Assembly: GCA_020053155.1 (NCBI GenBank)
Contig: JAGVNS010000041.1
Coordinates: 1 to 7,858 of the forward strand
DNA: 7,858 nucleotides
Direction: 5' to 3'
Source: Nitrososphaerota archaeon
GTDB taxonomy: Archaea; Iainarchaeota; Iainarchaeia; Iainarchaeales; VGJJ01
In this document: one piece after another, positions 5,101 to 7,858 of the stretch
How the letters are laid out: the number at the start of each line of letters is the position of its first letter
How positions within the stretch are numbered: position 1 is the stretch's first letter
Translations under genes and position numbers: made by a program
Notes under the pieces: generated by a model
What the model saw: only the letters and a program-made list of their open reading frames with translations
What the model was told of the DNA's origin: nothing
Database searches by the model: none

Positions 5101-6375
5101 ATGCAAAAGCTCGAAACCCTCAATGGATTCACTAAACGAAAAAGTGTGGAAGTGAAAGTAGGGAAAGTGGGTATTGGGGGGGCCAATCCCGTGCGCGTGC
5201 AGAGCATGACCAACACGGATACAGCTGACGTGAAAGGAACGGTTGCTCAAATAAAAGAACTCGCGGATGCGGGAAGCGAATTGGTTCGATTTACGGTAGA
5301 AAAGGATTCAATGGCTCAAGCAGTGCCAGCCATACGAAAACAATTAGTGGATGAGGGGTATGAGGATACCGCTCTCATTGGGGATTTCCATTACAATGGA
5401 CACATTCTCTTAACCAAATTTCCCTCTCTTGCGGATTCACTCGACAAACTTCGAATCAATCCAGGAAACGTGGGATTTGGAGAAAAGCATGATGCCAATT
5501 TTGATGCATTTGTAAAAATAGCCATTGACCACCACAAGCCCGTGCGAATTGGAGTCAATGGGGGAAGTTTGGACCAGCAATTGTTAAAAAAGCTCATTGA
5601 CGATGACATGACCAAACCCTCACTGGAACAAATCGGGGCGAATCAAGTGTTTCTCGAAGCTATGATTCAAAGCGGGTTGTTGTCAACGCAGCGTGCGCTG
5701 GATTTAGGAATGAGAAAAGACCAAATCATCATTAGCACCAAAATGAGCGGGGTGCAGGAAATGGTGTACTGCTACTCTAAACTCGCTAAATTGACCGACC
5801 AGCCCCTTCATTTAGGGTTAACCGAAGCAGGAATGGGGGATAAAGGAATCATTGGCTCTACGGCCGCGCTTAGTTTATTGCTAAATCAAGGAATTGGGGA
5901 TACTATTCGTGTTTCCCTTACACCCGAACCCGGCGCTCCGCGCTCGCGGGAAGTGCGCCTCTCTCAACAAGTGTTACAATCCCTTGGATTGCGATTCTTT
6001 TTGCCTCAAGTAACGGCGTGCCCCGGATGCGGACGCACCACCAGTGTCACATTTCAAGAGCTCGCAAAGGAAGTCACCGAATATTTAGCCATGCAAATGC
6101 CCAAATGGAAAAGCCAAGGGTATGAAGGCGTAGAAAGCATGCACGTGGCAGTAATGGGTTGCATTGTAAATGGTCCCGGTGAAGCCAAGGATGCTAACAT
6201 CGGAATCAGTTTGCCAGGCAGCGGAGAGAATCCCGCCGCACCCGTATTTGAGGATGGAAAACTGGTGAAAACATTGCAAGGTCCCGGAATGAAGAACGAT
6301 TTCAAACAAATGGTGCAAGCCTACGTGGAAAAGAAATACGGGAAAAACAAGGCCTTCGTTTCCCCTGCGCGCTAG
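5101..6375 (+). CDS. ispG: 4-hydroxy-3-methylbut-2-enyl diphosphate synthase (IspG/GcpE), MEP pathway
   Basis: IspG uses a [4Fe-4S] cluster to reductively open MEcPP to HMBPP. The product has 424 residues, nearer the long bacterial form than the roughly 370 residues of E. coli. NPVRVQSMTNTDTADV near the N-terminus, IGDFHYNGH and KLRINPGNVG in the TIM barrel, and VRIGVNGGSLDQ are all family signatures. GLTEAG and RVSLTPEPG follow. The cluster ligands are in ACPGCGR (Cys307, Cys310) and MGCIVNGPGEA (Cys354, Glu361), all present. The sequence reads as plainly bacterial in style. ATG 5101 is preferred over the in-frame GTG 5092 because of the Shine-Dalgarno and TATA spacing. It follows dxs and converges on the minus-strand gene, with only seven bases between stops. 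It needs an electron donor, which is not seen here. IspH, the next step, is absent from the window. Confidence 0.94.
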   Translation: MQKLETLNGFTKRKSVEVKVGKVGIGGANPVRVQSMTNTDTADVKGTVAQIKELADAGSELVRFTVEKDSMAQAVPAIRKQLVDEGYEDTALIGDFHYNGHILLTKFPSLADSLDKLRINPGNVGFGEKHDANFDAFVKIAIDHHKPVRIGVNGGSLDQQLLKKLIDDDMTKPSLEQIGANQVFLEAMIQSGLLSTQRALDLGMRKDQIIISTKMSGVQEMVYCYSKLAKLTDQPLHLGLTEAGMGDKGIIGSTAALSLLLNQGIGDTIRVSLTPEPGAPRSREVRLSQQVLQSLGLRFFLPQVTACPGCGRTTSVTFQELAKEVTEYLAMQMPKWKSQGYEGVESMHVAVMGCIVNGPGEAKDANIGISLPGSGENPAAPVFEDGKLVKTLQGPGMKNDFKQMVQAYVEKKYGKNKAFVSPAR

Positions 6376-6382
6376 TACCTAT

Positions 6383-6985
6383 TCAATTCCATTCAGGATC
6401 GTACTTGTCCCATTCCATCAGACTGACGATTCGATTAAAATTTTGGTAATACCGTTTGTTAGCCTCCCCCAGCGTTACGTCCCCGACCAACTGGTGGGTA
6501 ACCCACATATCATCCAGGATTTCTATGAGGAAGGGATCCCTTCCCACTGTTTTTCCGGCATCCATGCTTTTCAAAGAGGCAAGATTGTTCCGACAAAAGT
6601 AATCCTGACCCTCTTTCACTTCCTTGGAAACTTTCCCGTGGCGATAGAGGATTTTGTTTTCGGCCATCAGGCGAGTCAAGAGAATGCGTATGACCCCCAC
6701 TCGGAGACTATCCTCTTGATTCAGGCGAATGATGATTCCCCGAACGAAGCGGGAATAATGGTCATGTTCGCGCAGCCATTTTTTCTTTTTGGGGGGAATC
6801 TTCAGGTGCTCAATAATATAGGAGGACACATCCTCTTGAATCTTTTCCTGACGACTGATTTTACCCGGGATGCTCCTCCATTCTTCCCTTTTGGCTTTCA
6901 AAAGTGTCCGGAGCCACCCTCTACCACGGACGGACGGGGGTTTTGGTGAATTTCCCCCACGGCGGGAACGGGGTTTGCGCGTCAT
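6383..6985 (-). CDS. Unrecognised basic protein, paralogue of the upstream minus-strand gene
   Basis: This 200-residue protein has a disordered, Arg/Lys/Pro-rich N-terminus beginning MTRKPRSRRGG, then a mostly helical body. I recognise no family. It clearly aligns with the neighbouring protein at 7044-7625: both share W-R-x-I, then I-P-x-x-K-x-x-W-L-x-x-H, a G-[KR]-V stretch about 50 residues later, a K-M-D, and H-x-L-x-G-[DE]-x-x-L-G-[EQ]-A near the end. No signal peptide, membrane segment or cysteine cluster is seen. ATG 6985 is chosen because a TATA-like box is centred 26 bases upstream and because the start then matches that of the paralogue. The frame extends five codons further to GTG 7000, without support. 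The high positive charge suggests nucleic acid or ribosome binding, but that is a guess. Confidence 0.7.
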   Translation of the reverse strand: MTRKPRSRRGGNSPKPPSVRGRGWLRTLLKAKREEWRSIPGKISRQEKIQEDVSSYIIEHLKIPPKKKKWLREHDHYSRFVRGIIIRLNQEDSLRVGVIRILLTRLMAENKILYRHGKVSKEVKEGQDYFCRNNLASLKSMDAGKTVGRDPFLIEILDDMWVTHQLVGDVTLGEANKRYYQNFNRIVSLMEWDKYDPEWN

Positions 6986-7006
6986 AACGGGGAAAGACAC
7001 CGGGTC

Positions 7007-7015
7007 TTTTTAATT
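7007..7015 (-). promoter_or_regulatory. TATA-like box for the minus-strand gene starting at 6985
   Basis: On the minus strand it reads AATTAAAAA, centred 26 bases before ATG 6985. No Shine-Dalgarno lies between. It fits a leaderless archaeal promoter placed in the 58-base gap between the two paralogues, so the second gene need not depend on read-through. Confidence 0.5.
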
Positions 7016-7043
7016 GTTCCAATACCAATTTTTTTTTAGAAAC

Positions 7044-7625
7044 CTAGTTCATTCTGCGGCGTTGTGTGATACGGAACAATTCTTTCACTGCCGCCCCTTG
7101 TTTTTCCCTGAAAGCGAGGTATGCCTGTCCCAGCACGGCTTCTCCGGCCAGAATGTGTATCCCGAGCGCTTTGGGAAAAAAATCTGGCTCCAATGCAAAT
7201 GATTCGTTCGGATCCATTTTTCGTATATTCTGCACACTCCTACGGAAAAAGGAATCCCACTTCCGCTTTTCTTTCAAGCCCACCCTTCCCTTGAGGCGCA
7301 AAACATTGAAATCGCGGGTCAGCACCGATAGGACGGATTTCATCATTTTGGACTGGAGGGGGGACTTATTTTCGTGCTCAATCCCCGCGAGCAAGAGAAA
7401 GTGTTCATGCATATTGTGCCTCTCCAGCCATGCCCTTTTAGCTGAAGGTATGGGTAATTCTTTGGTCAGGAGCTGGCCGACTTCAGCATGAATCTGGCTC
7501 CTCCGGATGTTGAGGTTCATTATGTTCCTCCAGTTCCAAATCTTCCTATTCCCAAAACGCCCAACGATAGTGGAAGAAGGCGCTCTTTGCGTGCGGGGCT
7601 TCTGTCGTTGAATACGGCGGGTCAT
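7044..7625 (-). CDS. Unrecognised basic protein, paralogue of the downstream minus-strand gene
   Basis: This 193-residue protein starts with a basic, Gln/Arg/Pro-rich tail (MTRRIQRQKPR), followed by a helical body with W-R-N-I near residue 35 and I-P-S-x-K-x-x-W-L-x-x-H near 60. K-M-D-P and H-x-L-A-G-E-A-V-L-G-Q-A follow toward the C-terminus, and the end is again Arg-rich (RITQRRRMN). These features match the gene at 6383-6985 over nearly the whole length, so the two arose by duplication and have diverged strongly. No known domain, signal peptide or membrane segment is visible. ATG 7625 is supported by a TATA-like box centred 26 bases upstream and by the absence of a Shine-Dalgarno. The function is unknown. 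Confidence 0.7.
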   Translation of the reverse strand: MTRRIQRQKPRTQRAPSSTIVGRFGNRKIWNWRNIMNLNIRRSQIHAEVGQLLTKELPIPSAKRAWLERHNMHEHFLLLAGIEHENKSPLQSKMMKSVLSVLTRDFNVLRLKGRVGLKEKRKWDSFFRRSVQNIRKMDPNESFALEPDFFPKALGIHILAGEAVLGQAYLAFREKQGAAVKELFRITQRRRMN

Positions 7626-7646
7626 GGACAGAGGAAGGTTTAGGGG

Positions 7647-7655
7647 ATTTATAAT
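7647..7655 (-). promoter_or_regulatory. TATA-like box for the minus-strand gene starting at 7625
   Basis: On the minus strand it reads ATTATAAAT, centred 26 bases before ATG 7625. The bases between are C- and T-rich and hold no Shine-Dalgarno. This is one of the clearest leaderless promoters in the window. Confidence 0.6.
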
Positions 7656-7697
7656 CCGTTGTCTATCTCCTGTAATAGTGCCTGATTCATAAAAAAC

Positions 7698-7705
7698 TAT
7701 TTAAA
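7698..7705 (+). promoter_or_regulatory. TATA-like box for the plus-strand gene starting at 7727
   Basis: TATTTAAA, preceded by an A-rich stretch that could be the TFB-recognition element, is centred about 26 bases before ATG 7727. No Shine-Dalgarno is present. It lies about 50 bases from the minus-strand TATA-like box, so this 101-base gap holds two separate divergent promoters. Confidence 0.6.
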
Positions 7706-7726
7706 CAACGAGAATGTGTTTCTGGT

Positions 7727-7858
7727 ATGATGGAACATAATTCGCCAAAAGTCCTAACGTATTTAATCATTGTATTCTTTTTCGGTTTCGTCTTGGCCTC
7801 TACATTGGCGGGGTATTTTCCAGCATCCTCTTCCTCCGGTTTCGTGGGGGCTGGTTCA
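7727..7858 (+). CDS. N-terminal part of a membrane-anchored or exported protein (3' end outside window)
   Basis: The 44 visible residues begin MMEHNSPKVLTY, continue with a hydrophobic segment at about residues 11-30 rich in Ile, Phe, Val, Leu and Ala, and then turn to a Ser/Gly-rich stretch (PASSSSGFVGAGS). That is the layout of a signal anchor or signal peptide followed by a flexible linker of an extracytoplasmic protein. The frame is open to the window end. ATG 7727 fits the TATA spacing; ATG 7730 is the alternative. The family cannot be told from this part. Confidence 0.6.
   Translation, partial: MMEHNSPKVLTYLIIVFFFGFVLASTLAGYFPASSSSGFVGAGS

Noticed and set aside
6443..6949. 168-codon plus-strand frame opposite the first paralogue
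   Set aside because: It is antisense to a gene whose protein aligns with its paralogue at 7044-7625. It has no promoter or ribosome binding site and no recognisable motifs.
6986..7000. Five-codon extension of the first paralogue to GTG 7000
   Set aside because: ATG 6985 fits the TATA spacing and lines up with the start of the paralogue; the extension does not.
7066..7491. 141-codon plus-strand frame opposite the second paralogue
   Set aside because: Same reasoning: the minus-strand frame carries the conserved paralogue motifs and a promoter at the right distance.
1..7858. tRNA or rRNA genes, CRISPR arrays, insertion sequences
   Set aside because: I looked in the intergenic gaps for cloverleaf patterns, regular repeat-spacer units and transposase or terminal repeats and saw none. 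The longest gap is only 238 bases.

Overview
The window looks like a piece of an archaeal genome, most likely from a DPANN-type lineage, that carries bacterial-type genes of the methylerythritol phosphate (MEP) isoprenoid pathway. The archaeal reading rests on promoter layout. Five or six start codons have no Shine-Dalgarno sequence but have an AT-rich TATA-like octamer centred about 25-26 bases upstream, as expected for leaderless archaeal transcripts. T-rich tracts without hairpins follow the transcription units. Genes inside the operon do have Shine-Dalgarno sequences. No rRNA, tRNA or archaeal marker protein lies in the window, so the assignment is an inference and the phylum is a guess.

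Layout. Positions 2-478 (+) hold the C-terminal end of a HemN/HemW-like radical SAM protein. Positions 534-1130 (-) hold an unrecognised basic protein, divergent from ispD across a 50-base gap with one central TATA-like box. Positions 1181-2947 (+) are a compact operon: ispD, an isopentenyl-diphosphate-isomerase-like Nudix protein and ispF. Positions 2948-3185 hold a T-rich terminator zone and the dxs leader, which has inverted and direct repeats and a possible 24-codon leader peptide. dxs (3186-5033, +) and ispG (5101-6375, +) follow. Two tandem, clearly paralogous, unrecognised basic proteins lie on the minus strand (6383-6985 and 7044-7625), each with its own promoter. A plus-strand membrane-anchored or exported protein begins at 7727 and runs off the window.

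How the genes work together. Dxs makes 1-deoxy-D-xylulose 5-phosphate, IspD makes CDP-methylerythritol, IspF makes the cyclic diphosphate MEcPP, and IspG reduces MEcPP to HMBPP. Dxr, IspE and IspH are not here, so the window holds four of the seven pathway steps. The Nudix protein between ispD and ispF resembles type 1 IPP isomerase but lacks its catalytic cysteine and has an altered Nudix box.

The points most worth a second look are bacterial MEP genes under archaeal-type promoters, non-standard active-site residues in Dxs, IspD and the Nudix protein, the symmetric divergent promoter, the dxs leader, and the paralogous pair of unknown genes.
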